Shown: positions 1-11,418 of the stretch, piece after piece
Position numbering within the stretch: the first letter of the stretch is position 1
How the letters are laid out: every line of letters begins with the position of its first letter
From: Euwallacea fornicatus
Lineage: Eukaryota; Arthropoda; Insecta; Coleoptera; Curculionidae
DNA: 64,000 nt
Direction of reading: 5' to 3'
Assembly: GCF_040115645.1 (NCBI RefSeq)
Contig: NC_089542.1
Location: forward strand, 1,798,001-1,862,000
Translations under genes and position numbers: made by a program
The notes under the pieces: generated by a model
Seen by the model: only the letters and a program-made list of their open reading frames with translations
Database searches by the model: none
Told to the model about the DNA's origin: nothing

Positions 1-7
1 GTGCAAT

Positions 8-608
8 TCAGCTTAAAGGCGTCTTACACAGGAGAGCTAGCTGAGAGTGCTGGTCTCCAACTTTTCGCAAAAGCTCTCTAATCTGTGCCCTTTCCTCTTC
101 AGCCTGTATAAACAGTTCCTTTATGTCGTTGCGCAGATCATTTAGTTCCTGAACTCGAGCTTCTTCTTTTGCAGATTCTTTGGCTGAAGATCTAATGGAA
201 TAAGTGCCCCACAAGAGAATTTTAATCTATGAATATTGATATAACCTGGCATATTCATTAATAAGAATCCCAGCAGCAATTATGAATATTATAGCCTCCC
301 CCAAAAGGTTGGCCCCTAGCTCTATCGCTTGGGCCTCATTTAACACAGGAATATTGACGGGCTTACCCAAATTCAATATCCACATTTTTGATTTTATTTC
401 ACACCAATTATAAACTGCAAACTATCGAGTTGAGAATGGGGTTAATCCTTTGAAAGGGGTACTTACATTGCGCCGGAGGCATACACACATACTTCCTGAA
501 AATTGGGGAGGATTTGGCCTGGTTTTTCACCACTGTGGCAATGGGTTTGCTCACTTGTTTCAGCAAAAGAGCTCCCAATTTCGCTGCCGGAAAGGCTCCT
601 ATTACCAT
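8..608 (-). CDS. OPA3: OPA3 family mitochondrial membrane protein
   Basis: Three exons on the minus strand: 608-467, 414-246 and 191-8, joined by GT-AG introns of 52 and 54 bp; together 164 codons plus stop. The N-terminus reads MVIGAFPAAKLGALLLKQVS, and exon 1 ends in the PPAQ block typical of OPA3. Exon 2 gives FYNWCEIKSKMW followed by ELGANLLGE and a hydrophobic segment (AIIFIIAAGILI). Exon 3 is a charged coiled coil (residues about 105-160). Human OPA3 is 179 residues, so this looks full length. OPA3 proteins act at mitochondrial membranes, and human mutations cause optic atrophy and 3-methylglutaconic aciduria. The ATG at 608 is chosen because family members begin with MVxGAFP. The stop lies 8 bp from the window edge, so the 3' UTR is outside. 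It is divergent to the CIB gene. Confidence 0.95.
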
Positions 609-1463
609 TTTTCAGGCCTATTTTGCGGTTAATCGGGGCTAGGGCTTAAATTTTGGGGCATTTCAACCAAAACAACCTAACCTCACTTTTCTTTATGAAG
701 TAACAGCAACCACTACATCACAAATGGAAGATTAGTCCAGTCGCAATGTTAAGTTAATAACGGATATGATACAAAACAAACACGTATCACGTGACACTTT
801 AAAGAGACGCAGCGGTCATTTTTACTACGTTTTTGATTTAAATTTTCAAATATATGAGGCAAAAAGACCAAATAGGGAAAGGCCTTCTTCTGTGGAAATA
901 CGTACATATCTTCAAATATCAAGTTATTATGGTTTTCGCGCTTTTATGACGAAATTCAAAACTTAAACCCTTTCACTTAATAGTTTTAGAGACGGATTGT
1001 AATGTATGAAATGTAAATTAATTTATAATTAGTTAAAGGAATATCAAACTCCAATCTCTGCTGAATTTTATCTAGATTTTTGTACAGGTTTAATAATAAT
1101 CTCCTTGCATATAAGGCGCAATAAAACCAGCGAAACATTGCCATTATATTTCAAATCAGTAATCTCTAAATTCCTCTAATTGTTATTGTGAGTATTATTG
1201 TTTACTTGGGCTGCTCAGTTAAATTTTTATTATTTCAGCAGAAGCTTCGAATAAACAAAGTTTCAGCGTCAGTTTTACGCCAGTACGCAACAATAGCTCG
1301 TTTTAACAGACATACCGATTCATAATCAAAGGAATGTTAGCTGATTATCTTATCAGTTAAATACAGTGAGAAAAAGAGGTAAATTCAAATGAAACACATC
1401 AATTATCGTATCAAACTATAGCGGGAAACAAAAGGGTTAATCGAAGTATGAAACTAGTCGACA
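609..1463. other. Divergent intergenic region OPA3 / CIB gene
   Basis: AT-rich spacer of 855 bp between two head-to-head genes. It must hold both promoters and 5' UTRs, but I see no clear TATA box, initiator or repeat. Short open frames here are not supported. Confidence 0.5.
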
Positions 1464-2373
1464 ATGGGCAGCTCTAAAAGCAAGTTTTCGGCTCTGACAG
1501 AGGCAATTTTGGAGGAGTACAGCGTCTTGACTTACTTGAGCAAGGCTGAAATCTTACAGTAAGTAAATATAAGTATATGATCCACTTTTGCGTCTTAGCG
1601 AGTATTCAAAATAGCCAGTGTCGATTAAAATTGTCGGCCATTTTGTTAACTTGCAGAGTCAATTATCAAATTATGTTGAACTTACCTCAAATTTCCTCAG
1701 CATATACAAAGTGTTTGGGAGACTTGACCCAAACGGAATTCTTCAGGACGTCAACTACAGATTTTCTTGCCGCGACGTCGAAGATATCTTCACCCAATTG
1801 AAGGTAAATAAAACACGATTATAACTGAAACACACAAAACCCGAACAAATCGTTTGCAGTATAATCCATTTAAAGACAGAATCTTCAGTGTATTCTCTTC
1901 AGAGAAAGACGAATGCATGTCCTTTGAAGACATTTTGGATTTATGCTCTGTGATGTCCGAAAAATGCCCGTATGCAGTCAAAGCTGCCTGGGCTTTCAGA
2001 ATTTTTGGTAAGCGCAAAATAGGCGATTGTATGTCTCGGCAGTTATATGGTCGCGGTTACTATAAATGCATTATAAATATATTCCAGATTTCGATGAGGA
2101 TGGCTACGTAGGAGAAAACGATTTAGCAATGGCAATCAGTAGAATGGCCAGGAAGGGAAACGAGTACATCACAGAACCGGATCAGATGCGTATAATTAAA
2201 GTCGTAAGTACCTTCGACTCTGTCGGGGGAAAATCATTGTGATACGAATTTAATGTTTACAGTTAATGGACGAAATTAATATTGAATCTTCAGGGAAAAT
2301 CTCCGTACAGGAATTCATCCACTCAGTAGGCAAAATGTCGGAATTCCCTCACTCCTTCTGCTTTAGATTCTAA
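1464..2373 (+). CDS. Cib2: Calcium and integrin-binding (CIB) family EF-hand protein
   Basis: Five exons: 1464-1558, 1701-1803, 1860-2007, 2088-2203 and 2263-2373. Phases match at every GT-AG junction; the total is 190 residues, the usual CIB size (about 187). The start MGSSKSKF carries a Gly2 N-myristoylation context, as in CIB proteins. Exon 3 gives the family core NPFKDRIFSVFS and AWAFRIF. A canonical EF-hand loop spans residues 116-127 (D-F-D-E-D-G-Y-V-G-E-N-D). The last EF-hand (about residues 160-171, N-I-E-S-S-G-K-I-S-V-Q-E) is weaker at the chelating positions. CIB2 binds calcium/magnesium and integrin tails, is needed for hair-cell mechanotransduction in vertebrates and for phototransduction in flies. 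Assignment to CIB2 rather than another CIB paralogue is likely but not certain. Confidence 0.92.
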
Positions 2374-2513
2374 TCCCAAAACTTTAACCTTCATCGTTGA
2401 TAGATGACGCCCTAAAACACCAACACACTAGTGATATCTATTATCACATTGTATTCACTGTTATTATACTCATTATGATGTTCGTTAATATATAATGTAC
2501 CGAATCGTCCACC

Positions 2514-2519
2514 AATAAA
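2514..2519 (+). terminator. Poly(A) signal of the CIB gene
   Basis: AATAAA 141 bp after the CIB stop codon, in a short AT-rich 3' UTR. No competing signal lies closer to the stop. Confidence 0.6.
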
Positions 2520-4538
2520 ATTGCAGTTCGTGTAAATACTGAGACAAAAGGCGTCTGAAGTCAACCAAAAGTATCTGGTTGAGCACCACAACCGAGGACT
2601 TGAAGTAGCTTAGGGAGTGCAGAGTGTCGGTAAGGGCTTTGTATTGGTCGCGCCGTATTTGACTGCCTCTTCACTTCCAACATAGCAGTAGGATACATAG
2701 TAATCCAATACCGAAATCTTCAAGTGCTACTTAGATTTCTTGTATTGAGTTTGCCGCACTTTGAACAATCCTCTTTTGAGGAAATTTCTAAATTGTTAAA
2801 AACTTCCTCAATATTAATACTAAATTTTTTATATATAATTTTTTTGTTTCCGATACTTTGGAACAGTGGTGTTTACTTTAAGAGCATCTAGGGATTTTCA
2901 GGAATACTAAGGAATTTTCTTGTCGTTTTCTAGGAACTTCTATGCTCAAGATGTTGAGTTTAGGTGGAAGAGATGCCCGATCATCTGCGAATGAGTTGTC
3001 AGTTGTTCATAAATGTCATTAACTTTGTATTATGCTGGGATTATACAGCATATAACGCATAACATAATGAATGGCATGGAAAGTTGGGTTGGTGGTTGTA
3101 CTTATTACCGTTTACATATTGCATAACACATAGGTAACATCAGTTCAAGTGGTAACATGGTGATTGTGCAAGTAGGAGAAAGAGTGCACAAGGTTTAATA
3201 TATCTCCGACAAGATCAACAATGAAATAGACAGAGTCAGTTCGGACAATGTTTCCACTTCGATATTCAGATTAGCATCGACTTCGCTACTTTCGCTGCGA
3301 TAGAAGCTTTTTTAAATATTAGAGTGAAATGCAATAATGGAAATAAATTTTAAAAAAATTATTCCATGACTAGAATTTATATCAGTAAAAATTTGAAATC
3401 GGTGAAAAATTTGGACACTGGACTGGCTCTGCCCGCTTCAACCCCTAGTCTCGCAACCCATTTCGTTAGTGTTTATCGGGGCATACTTAACCTTATGAGG
3501 TCCTTCTCCTACTTGCGCAATTTTTAAATCTCCAGTTGAGCTGGTGATACTTGTATACATAAGAAATAGCATAGAATGTTCATATATTTTTAACTTTCTA
3601 TGCAAATCTGATACATTACATTCGCGAACTAAATTAGAGTGATGAGTTGTACAATTCTTTTATTAAAAATGTAATAAACTTTTATTTTTGTTCGATAAAT
3701 AGGAATATAAAATCATATAATTTACTAAACGCAGATACAAAACGCGCTTTGTAACACTAATAAAATTAACTATGCGTAACTGATATTCAAAGGTTTTATA
3801 CTTCACTAGTAAAATCAAGACATAGTTTCGTTCTACTAGAAAGAACCAAACATGTCTTAAGTTTTACATCAAATACAAGAATATAAAACCGATTCTAAGA
3901 ACGAAATAATTCACTAAATATTGGGGCTAAAAATACGAAAAAACAAACAAATAAAAGACTCACAAAATCACGAGCCATAAAAATAATTATCTTAGAAAAA
4001 ATGAATAAAATTGCAATAAAGTCAATAGACTTCTGATTAACTTAAAGAGAGATTAATATTGGACTTAACCTTAAGATTTTTCTTTAATAATAAGAATTAT
4101 ATGACACAATACTTGAGCCTTGTAAATTCAGCTATCGGGCAAGAGGCGATGGTTGGCATTTAAGAGCCCATTTCAACCACAGCTAAACCAACACTACAAC
4201 GCGTGGTTTAGTGAGATTCACAAGGACTCTCCCTAAAAGTAAGTGAGAGGCCCCTCACCCTCTTAATGCGATAATTTCATATAAAAATATATCTGTATAT
4301 AACAAAGGTCTTTTTAGTGCTGCGTGAACTTAAAGATCGATAATGTACGACATGAAACAGTTTAAGACATATTAATACAGACAGCAAAATCGGTCAATTT
4401 TTTCGGTTAAAATGGACAAAAAAATGCACAAAATAACTCTATTTATCGATCCTCAGCAGGCGAAATTGGATCTCCAATTCGGCAGTGATGCAAATAACCT
4501 AGCGCACTAAATATCACTACGCTTTAAATATCACAACA
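2520..4538. other. AT-rich intergenic DNA and caspase 3' flank
   Basis: About 2 kb without a supportable gene. TTTATT at 3681-3686 reads AATAAA on the minus strand and is one possible distal poly(A) signal for the caspase gene. No RNA gene or recognisable transposon seen. Confidence 0.4.
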
Positions 4539-6813
4539 TTACTTCAGACAACACTGCCGAACCTCACCATCATACCTCTTCATTTCTCCGTCTTCCTCGT
4601 AGATGCCCGGGTTGAGGTAGAGCCTCTTGAAGCCCCGACAGATATGCTCTGCAGTTTGCACAGTTCCATACTCCGATTTTCTTTTGCGCAGTCCTGCGTC
4701 CACCTTAATGAGCAAAGTATCAACAGTCTCTTCCTTGGCCAATTTCATGAAATTTTTGCAAATAAGCTCAATGTACCAGGTGCCTCTAAACTTGTCCCTA
4801 TGTGCTTTAGAGCCCTGCATGGTTGCATACCCCACAAGCATGTCATCAACAGGGCGAAAGCAATCTCCGATGGGTTGCGATTGTTGTGGCTGATTTCCGC
4901 ACATTTTTCCATCAAACTCTACCCTTCTGTGCGTACACGAAAGGTCCAAATCAGTTCCGCGGCACACTTGGTATATGAAAACTTTTGGCTTGTTCATGAA
5001 AAAGGGACAGTTCTCGTTTGTGAAGTAGGTTTGGATAGTTGTTGTTGAAACGGAGTGGCCGTCAGTGCCGTATACGATGGTTTCATTCAGGGATTCTGAG
5101 CCGTGACTCATGATGATGATAAAGCAGATATCACACTCTTCACCGCGTTTACCGCGGGAGAAGGTTTTTAGTGTTCTTTTCATATCATCAGCTGATTGAT
5201 TGGTGTGGGTTTCGACTACCTATAAGGAGGAATTCGGGATGCATTGAAGCTTGGTTGTAAGGGAATTTGGACGTTAAGTTACCAAATCCAACACAAAACA
5301 TCAACTAAAAAAATGAAGACCTACCCCACGAATTATACTGATCAATACTGCAACAACAATTTTAGATAAAGTAGAAGAAATAAAAATCCAAGAACAATAT
5401 GGCTTTGTTCAGCCTTTGTTGGATCAATCTATCTATTTGTGGAATGTTAATTTTTTCAAGTCAAAATGAAATTAGTACTACCACGGTAAACTTACAACCA
5501 TTCTCAAACAAATAATTCATAAGCCTACTCATTTTCTTCCTAAAGTGCCCTAACACATAGCAAATATATTAATGCCCTTGAAAATTCTCAACATTTATAA
5601 GAAAACATTTTTCACTATAATTGATTGATATGAACTTGCCCACCTAAGGAAAATTAAGGCAGAACTAGTGGAATAGAATTTGCATAATCTTTTTCAGCAA
5701 ATTATAAAAATGTCTAAATCTCCATAAGTGTATTTATGAGACACTTAGTTTATGGCGTTTTTGAACCAGATTTTCAGAAGTTACCAGTGATTTCAAAAGT
5801 CAAAGATGATAGAATCTGAAAAAACAGGTAAATGTAACTGAAACAGGTCTAAACTGGCCACTTTAAAGTTCACTTATTACATAAATTGACACTGAACACT
5901 CATGAAACATCAACATGTTTATGAATAATGTCATGCAAGGAAATAAAAGCAAAGTTAAAAGTTTGTCCTTAAAAAATCAGCTAAACTTTTGACTCTACCT
6001 TTCATGTCTGCACAGCTTTGGGAATATTTCAAAGTTTTTTAAAATGCTATGTATCATATGGTAAAATTAATTAGGATTAATCTTATACTGACCCTGAAAT
6101 CCTCACATGTGAGTTAGGAAAAATAACAATGCAGTACCCCCTCACCAAGTGCAACATTTCAATTTTTGTTTTATACACTCCAATAGAATTTAAAGCACCA
6201 TATACAAACACATGCCAACACTTACCCATCCACCCATCTGCTCGAACAATAGCCGCAAATTATTCTCATCAACCTTAGCTCCCGTACGGTATGTGTGCCC
6301 ATCATTGACGCTGACAAACTCATAGTTATTGATAATCAGTAGCCTCCCTCGATTCTTTGATCGGCTATAATAATAAGGAATTGTGCGGTTCCGACTTCGT
6401 GTGTCTCCAAACTTTTTAGCCCTCTGCACTAAAATCTCCAAAGGGGCAGTTGTATAGTCAACCATAGGATCCCCAGTTTCTATTGACGAAGTGAGATCTT
6501 CTTTTTCTTCCGTTTCAGGTAGAACGATAACTTTGGTGCTTAACTTGAGGGCGAGTTCCTCATGGCCTGTGCTGTTGAGCCACAGGACAAGCAGATCATA
6601 AGCATCGTTGAAGTGGCTCTCATCTTTATCTAAAAGTTCATCAAAAAAGCGCTTCTTATTTGCACGTTCGTCCTGGTCTCCAAATATGTTTGATATGTCA
6701 GTTTGAGTGAAAATTTCCTTGGTCACCAGTAAATCAGCAAAATTCTGGACTTCTGTTAACTGAAGCAGTTGAGTCCAGTGTTTTTTAAGCAGGTTTCGAC
6801 GCTCGTCTTGCAT
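4539..6813 (-). CDS. Dronc: Initiator caspase with N-terminal CARD (Dronc-type)
   Basis: Two exons, 6813-6226 and 5219-4539, joined in phase 0 across a 1,006-bp intron; 422 residues (Drosophila Dronc is 450). Residues about 5-90 form a CARD (LLKKHWTQLLQLT, then ISNIFGDQDERANKKRFFDEL). The catalytic large subunit begins near residue 150 with RGRLLIINNYEF. The catalytic dyad is visible: His233 in MSHGSES and Cys280 in QVCRGTD. The small subunit follows (VDDMLVGYATMQGSKAHRD, then GTWYIELICKNF). The active-site pentapeptide is QVCRG, closer to the common QACRG than the PFCRG of Drosophila Dronc. Family role: the CARD recruits the enzyme to the Apaf-1/Dark apoptosome, where it activates effector caspases. 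The product is a cytosolic zymogen; the linker after Cys280 contains the likely processing site. The start at 6813 is the only ATG ahead of the CARD. Confidence 0.93.
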
Positions 6814-7476
6814 TTCTGCGGCGATTGTGTGAAGAGGAATGTATCAAGAGATGCAAGATGGATGCTTTCTGAAGGACAAAGGCATTCTCACTAGTTTTAA
6901 AGGGAAGACATACTAGAATGACTATGTGTCCAGCTCCAAACTACTGATAAAGCCCAAAAACTTGTATAAACAAAGAAAAGAGGGTTAGGTCAATTGTCAA
7001 ATGCGCTAATTGAAACCCTTGTCTCAATGCGAGATTTTCATTGGTCATTGCACCGTGTGATGTCATCGTCACGTGATTATAGACCAATGAAAAGAGGGAA
7101 ATTAAAAATAGCCATTGCCGTTAAGTTTAATTATACAGTCAAACCTACACGGTTTTCCAGAATTTTAAAGTCCCGCCTGTGTTTGTCGTTAATAATTAAA
7201 CAATAATTAATAGAACAAGTTGTTACGATTAATTTAATTGACCAAAGTAACTAAATAATCGCAGAAACCTTGACCTCCAGCACCGATAGAAAATAATCGA
7301 TTTTGCGATTAACATAGCTGTGATTATCCACTTCATTCAATCTACTTTATATCACACATTATTCGTTATTAAAGCCAAGAATCTCATCAAAAAACCAGTT
7401 ATTACCAAACCGAAATAGCTAATTTTTACATAATTCCTTATTACCGTATTATCAAAACCTGCGTTTCTTAGCCAGT
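6814..7476. promoter_or_regulatory. Divergent promoter region Dronc / WDR37
   Basis: 663-bp head-to-head spacer. It contains a CACGTG E-box at about 7071-7076 (within gtcacgtgat) but no clear TATA box. A 70-codon open frame at 6994-7206 has no family features and is left out. Confidence 0.35.
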
Positions 7477-10400
7477 ATGTCAGGGAGCCACAATACTCCT
7501 TATAGCAAGATACAAAAGGTGAAAAGAGGCTCATTGAATAGGCCCCAGAGTGCTGCTATCATGGACAGCGACTTCTCTACGGGCTTCAAAAGCGACATTG
7601 AGAACGAGCCAATGTCTCAGGCCTACAAAGCAAGATTGCATGCTCTGTTTGCTCAAATTGAACGGGAGTTTGATTTGCTTTACCAAGAAAATCAAAACTG
7701 TAAGTACTGTTTGTGAGTTTTAATGAAATTTATTTGATAATTCACAGTAAATATATTATAGTATTAATTTGGATAAAGATCTAAAATTAAGAAGGAATGA
7801 GTAATGTTATAAAGGTATTAATGAAATTAAGTACTATGATACTGCATGAAAATCTAAAATAGCTTAATAATTATGTCTCTAATGAAGTATTAAGCAATAA
7901 GAAAGATTGTTTTATCTTCAAGTTTTGCAACATAAATTTTCATGGTGAGTAAAATATCTGAAAGAATACTGATGTGAAAAAGAGAAAACAGGTACTTTAC
8001 ATGATTGTTGCTTATTTGAAATTCACTTAAATTAGCAGTTTTAATACTAAGGTCAAGTTGTTAAATCATGGCTCAAGCTCCTTTCTGCTAAACCCGATCA
8101 TTAACCATCACAAAAATATATATATATATATATATATATATAAGAAATTTATATATTGTGTGTGTGTGTGTGTGTTTTTGGTAAGTGATTATAATTTATA
8201 AGTAAGCATCAAAGAAAACTCACTGCATATAAGAAAAAATCAAAATATTTGACAAGAAGCAAGGAAAGGATACTTTTCATGTACTAAATTGCCTAAATGT
8301 TGATAGCTAACCTTTCCACTTTGGTTGCTGAAGAGGTGCAAAAAATATATTTTTTTTTACTCCTGAGACATTGTACATTACAAATACTTTCTGTCGTGCT
8401 TCAAAATAAAACTACAACTTCAGTAATTTCTATTTCCAAATGAAATGATTTCCCTATTACTTCATTAGTGCAAGACAAAATCGAAATCCTTAATAAGAAG
8501 CTGGAAAAGGACATTTTCAACAAACCAGACTGTCTAGACTTCAAGAGTAACTTCTCCAACTTGGTTGCTGAGAACCTCTTAAAAAGAATGATCTTACCTC
8601 TGTAGACACTGTAAATTATAATATCTTCTAACATGCTGTGAACCAAAATTACACTATCAGCAATTTCTATTTCCAAATAAAAAAAAATGTTCTATTAATT
8701 CATTAGTGCAAGACAAAATCGAAATCCTTAATGAGAAGCTGGAAAAGGACACTTTCGATAAACCAGACTGCCCAGACTTTGAAAGCAACTTCTCTAAAGT
8801 ACTGAGCAAGAAACGTAAGTAACCATAGCCCAGTAAAAATATATTTCTGAGACATACAAACTTCAGTTAGTTCATCCTCACAAAAATCCAAAACTGCCCA
8901 CAAACTGAAGGCACAAACCAGCAAAATTGTGTCCAGTTTTAAGGCCCCAAACTACAGCTGCTCTCTCATTAAAGAGTATATGGGGCATAAAGATGGCGTT
9001 TGGGAGGTTTCAGTGGCACGCCCAGGAATTGGTGTTATTGGAACTGCTTCAGCAGGTCAGTTCAGTGGTACAGAAAATGCAAAAATGACAGGATTTAAGG
9101 GGAATTACAGATCATACAGCATGCATTTGGAGCATTGATTCTACTCGTTGCTTGCTGCAGTACCAGGGACATTCAGGCTCTGTAAATTCTATCAGATTTC
9201 ATCCCTCAAAAGATTTGGTGCTTACAGGGGGAGGGGATGCTGTGGCTCATATATGGCAGGCTGCGGTGAATTGGGATCTTCCAGTGTGTTAATAACTAGA
9301 AGGTTTACTTACTTAGAAAATTAAAATATTGAATTTAGAAGGGCCACTCCTCAGAGGAGGAATTAGAAGAAGGGGAGCAATTGGTTTCAGGGGAGGATTC
9401 ATCTGACGTTATAACTCAGAGAGGGGCCGCACTCAGGACCCCAGTAGGGGAGTTGAATGGGCATACTGGGGCAATAGCCGCAGCCGAATGGCTGGCAGGA
9501 GCGGAGCTGGCTATTACAGCCTCATGGGACCGCCTAGCCATACTGCATGATGTGGAGACATGCACACAGCTACTCACTTTATCAGGTAAGTTTGATTAAT
9601 AGGACTTTATTTCTTTCTTTAATGCTTCTCTTACACTTGACTAATAAAGTTTATCCTGAAGCTGGTTGGTAGTGGTAGCAATATTTTGTAAAAACTTCTT
9701 AGTTTTGTTAATCTCTGCTATGGTATTTTCAAGAGATTTCAACGTGATGTTTCCCAGATACTGCTTCTCCCATTTGGGGATTTCGTTTTCAATCCCCTCA
9801 TCAATGACCCGTAAGTCTTCAGGAGTTTTCTTTAGTGCCTCATTATCCTCCATAGCTTTCCTCTGGTACTCCTCAATTGCGTCCTCGAAGTTGAAGCTCT
9901 CCATCTTCAAACTGCCCTCCCTCAGTTCTTCAAGCACCTTCTGAGGAGTTTCAGTGCGTAACCGCAACGTCTGAGACAAATCCTTCAGAATGGCATTGCA
10001 CTTGCCTCTAACTAACTCACAAGAGCTAGCGTATTCCTTGTGCGTTTTCACGGAAACGTGCAGCTTTTCCTTCATTTTATAGCGTCTTTGGTTGAGAGCA
10101 GCCAGCTCCTGAGTTTTGGTGCTGCGTCCCAAACTCAGCTTTTCCATAGCAGTCTCACTAGTAGCTTTAGTTGCTGCGAATTCTTGGCGTTTCTCCGCGA
10201 GAACGCAACTTTGCTTTTTGAAATGTCGTATCATGGCATGGTAATCTTGAATTTCGGACATTTTTGTTAAGGGAAAGGTTTGAACTCGATTTAAAGTTGA
10301 AAACTGCAGGAATCGTTCGTGAAATTATTTTAAAATGGCGTCGTAAGTTATGATTTGAAATTCTGAATGATGAGGGCGCTAGTGTTTTGGTTGTTTGCTG

Positions 10401-11418
10401 TCGCGCATAAAGAATACGAAAACGAATTATTTTTCGATGTTGTCGGGAAATATGCGTTGTTGCCATTGTCGTTGCAGGATCCCTAATTACTAATACTCTA
10501 CGTGTACCATTTTTCAAACGTGTTTCTTAGCGTCTTCATAGACAACTCCACCATGTTCCTCTTTTTGTGTATATAAGACTACAAATTTTATTGCATTTTC
10601 ACGACACTTGCCGGGCTAATCAAACCAAAGTTCATTGTTATAGAAGGTCTACATTGAGAACTACAATTTTTCAAAATTTCACATTTATTAGACATTTCAG
10701 GAAATTGTCGAGCTTCTGCGCACGCATCGACCACCGGTTTTGCCCTGGCTAGTGCCAATCTGCAAAGATGGACTACATGATCGTTTTTACCTCATTTCAG
10801 GCCATGACCAAGAATTAACTCACACAGCCAGCCATCCCACTCAAAAACTAGCAGTAACCTCCTCGAGAGACACCACTTTTCGTTTATGGGACTTCAGAGA
10901 AGCCGTGCATGCAGTTTCTGTATTCCAAGGCCACACAGAGTAAGTTCGCGAACTTTCTAGAACTAGCCCGACAACAATTTTTGAACAGAAGCGTTACATC
11001 TGCCGTTTTCGCTCGAGAGGACAAGGTGGTGTCCAGTTCGGATGACCGTAGCGTTAAGGTATGGAACTTGCGCAATATGCGATCTCCAGTGGCGACCATC
11101 CGAGTGGATTCAGCAGTGAATCGCCTTTCTGTATCCGCTAGCGGCCTAATAGCGATTCCTCATGACAACCGACATATACGGTTATATGATTTAAGCGGGG
11201 TTCGGTAGGGTGATTCATCAACCATTCTCTGATTAGGGTCACTTCAACAATTTTTTTGCAGATTGGCTAGATTACCCAGAAGCAGTCGGCAAGGTCACAA
11301 TAGGATGGTAGCTTGTGCTGCGTGGACAGAGGAAGTTATAGGCGGGGTTAATTTGTTCACGTGTGGGTTCGATAGACGGGTTTTAGGATGGTCCATTACA
11401 TCCCTCAAGGATTTGTAA
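7477..11418 (+). CDS. WDR37: WD repeat-containing protein 37
   Basis: Eight exons: 7477-7699, 8707-8814, 8867-9055, 9111-9283, 9339-9585, 10801-10939, 10989-11204 and 11262-11418. All phases agree and give 483 residues (human WDR37 is 494). The N-terminus has the conserved helix ARLHALFAQIEREFDLLYQE, then LQDKIEILNEKLEKD and KAQTSKIVSSFKAP. Seven-bladed propeller elements follow: GHKDGVWEVSVARP, GHSGSVNSIRFHPS, NGHTGAIAAAEWL, GHDQELTHTASHPTQ, SRDTTFRLWDF, GHTESVTSAVF and SSDDRSVKVWNLRNMRSP. The C-terminus is LARLPRSSRQGHNRMVAC and ends in TCGFDRRVLGW. In vertebrates WDR37 pairs with PACS proteins and supports ER calcium handling and lymphocyte survival. The donor of exon 4 (gtgtgt) is weak but is the only in-phase choice. 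The 1.2-kb intron 9586-10800 holds an antisense gene. Confidence 0.96.
8116..8175. repeat. TA / TG dinucleotide microsatellite
   Basis: A (TA)n tract at about 8116-8143 is followed by a (TG)n tract at about 8157-8175, inside WDR37 intron 1 and just upstream of the decayed exon copies. Confidence 0.9.
8224..8335 (+). pseudogene. Decayed WDR37 exon 2 copy A
   Basis: The most degraded of three tandem copies of WDR37 exon 2 and its flanking intron. It still aligns with the functional exon (aagcaaggaaaggatac versus aagctggaaaaggacac) and with copy B through the ttggttgctga stretch. The acceptor and the donor are both gone. The downstream intron (attgtacattacaaatactt, then tcagtaatttctatttccaa) matches the intron after copy B, so exon and intron were duplicated together. 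Confidence 0.8.
8469..8570 (+). pseudogene. Decayed WDR37 exon 2 copy B
   Basis: A near-identical copy of exon 2, beginning exactly 238 bp before the functional exon. The acceptor (tcattag) is intact and the frame is open (LQDKIEILNKKLEKDIFNK). At the position of the real donor (aaacgtaagt) this copy reads gaacctctta, so no GT donor exists. If included, translation would stop at a TAG soon after. It is probably skipped; cryptic use would give a truncated WDR37. Confidence 0.88.
9641..10261 (-). CDS. Coiled-coil protein nested in a WDR37 intron
   Basis: An uninterrupted 206-codon frame antisense to WDR37, wholly inside its intron 9586-10800. It starts MSEIQDYHAMIRHFKKQS and ends in NQLQDKLY. 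The product is highly charged and helical, with heptad-like stretches over about residues 5-90 and 150-206 (FKKQSCVLAEKRQEF; KSLENTIAEINKTKKFLQ). There is no signal peptide, membrane segment or metal site. I do not recognise the family. Size and layout resemble small kinetochore, augmin or intraflagellar coiled-coil subunits, but no diagnostic motif allows a choice. The absence of introns in an intron-rich neighbourhood fits either a retrocopy or a simple single-exon gene. The stop lies 56 bp beyond the preceding WDR37 exon end, so its 3' UTR may overlap WDR37 exon 5. Confidence 0.75.
   Translation of the reverse strand: MSEIQDYHAMIRHFKKQSCVLAEKRQEFAATKATSETAMEKLSLGRSTKTQELAALNQRRYKMKEKLHVSVKTHKEYASSCELVRGKCNAILKDLSQTLRLRTETPQKVLEELREGSLKMESFNFEDAIEEYQRKAMEDNEALKKTPEDLRVIDEGIENEIPKWEKQYLGNITLKSLENTIAEINKTKKFLQNIATTTNQLQDKLY

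Noticed and set aside
4627..5048. Plus-strand frames opposite the caspase exon
   Set aside because: Shadow frames of the conserved caspase domain on the minus strand.
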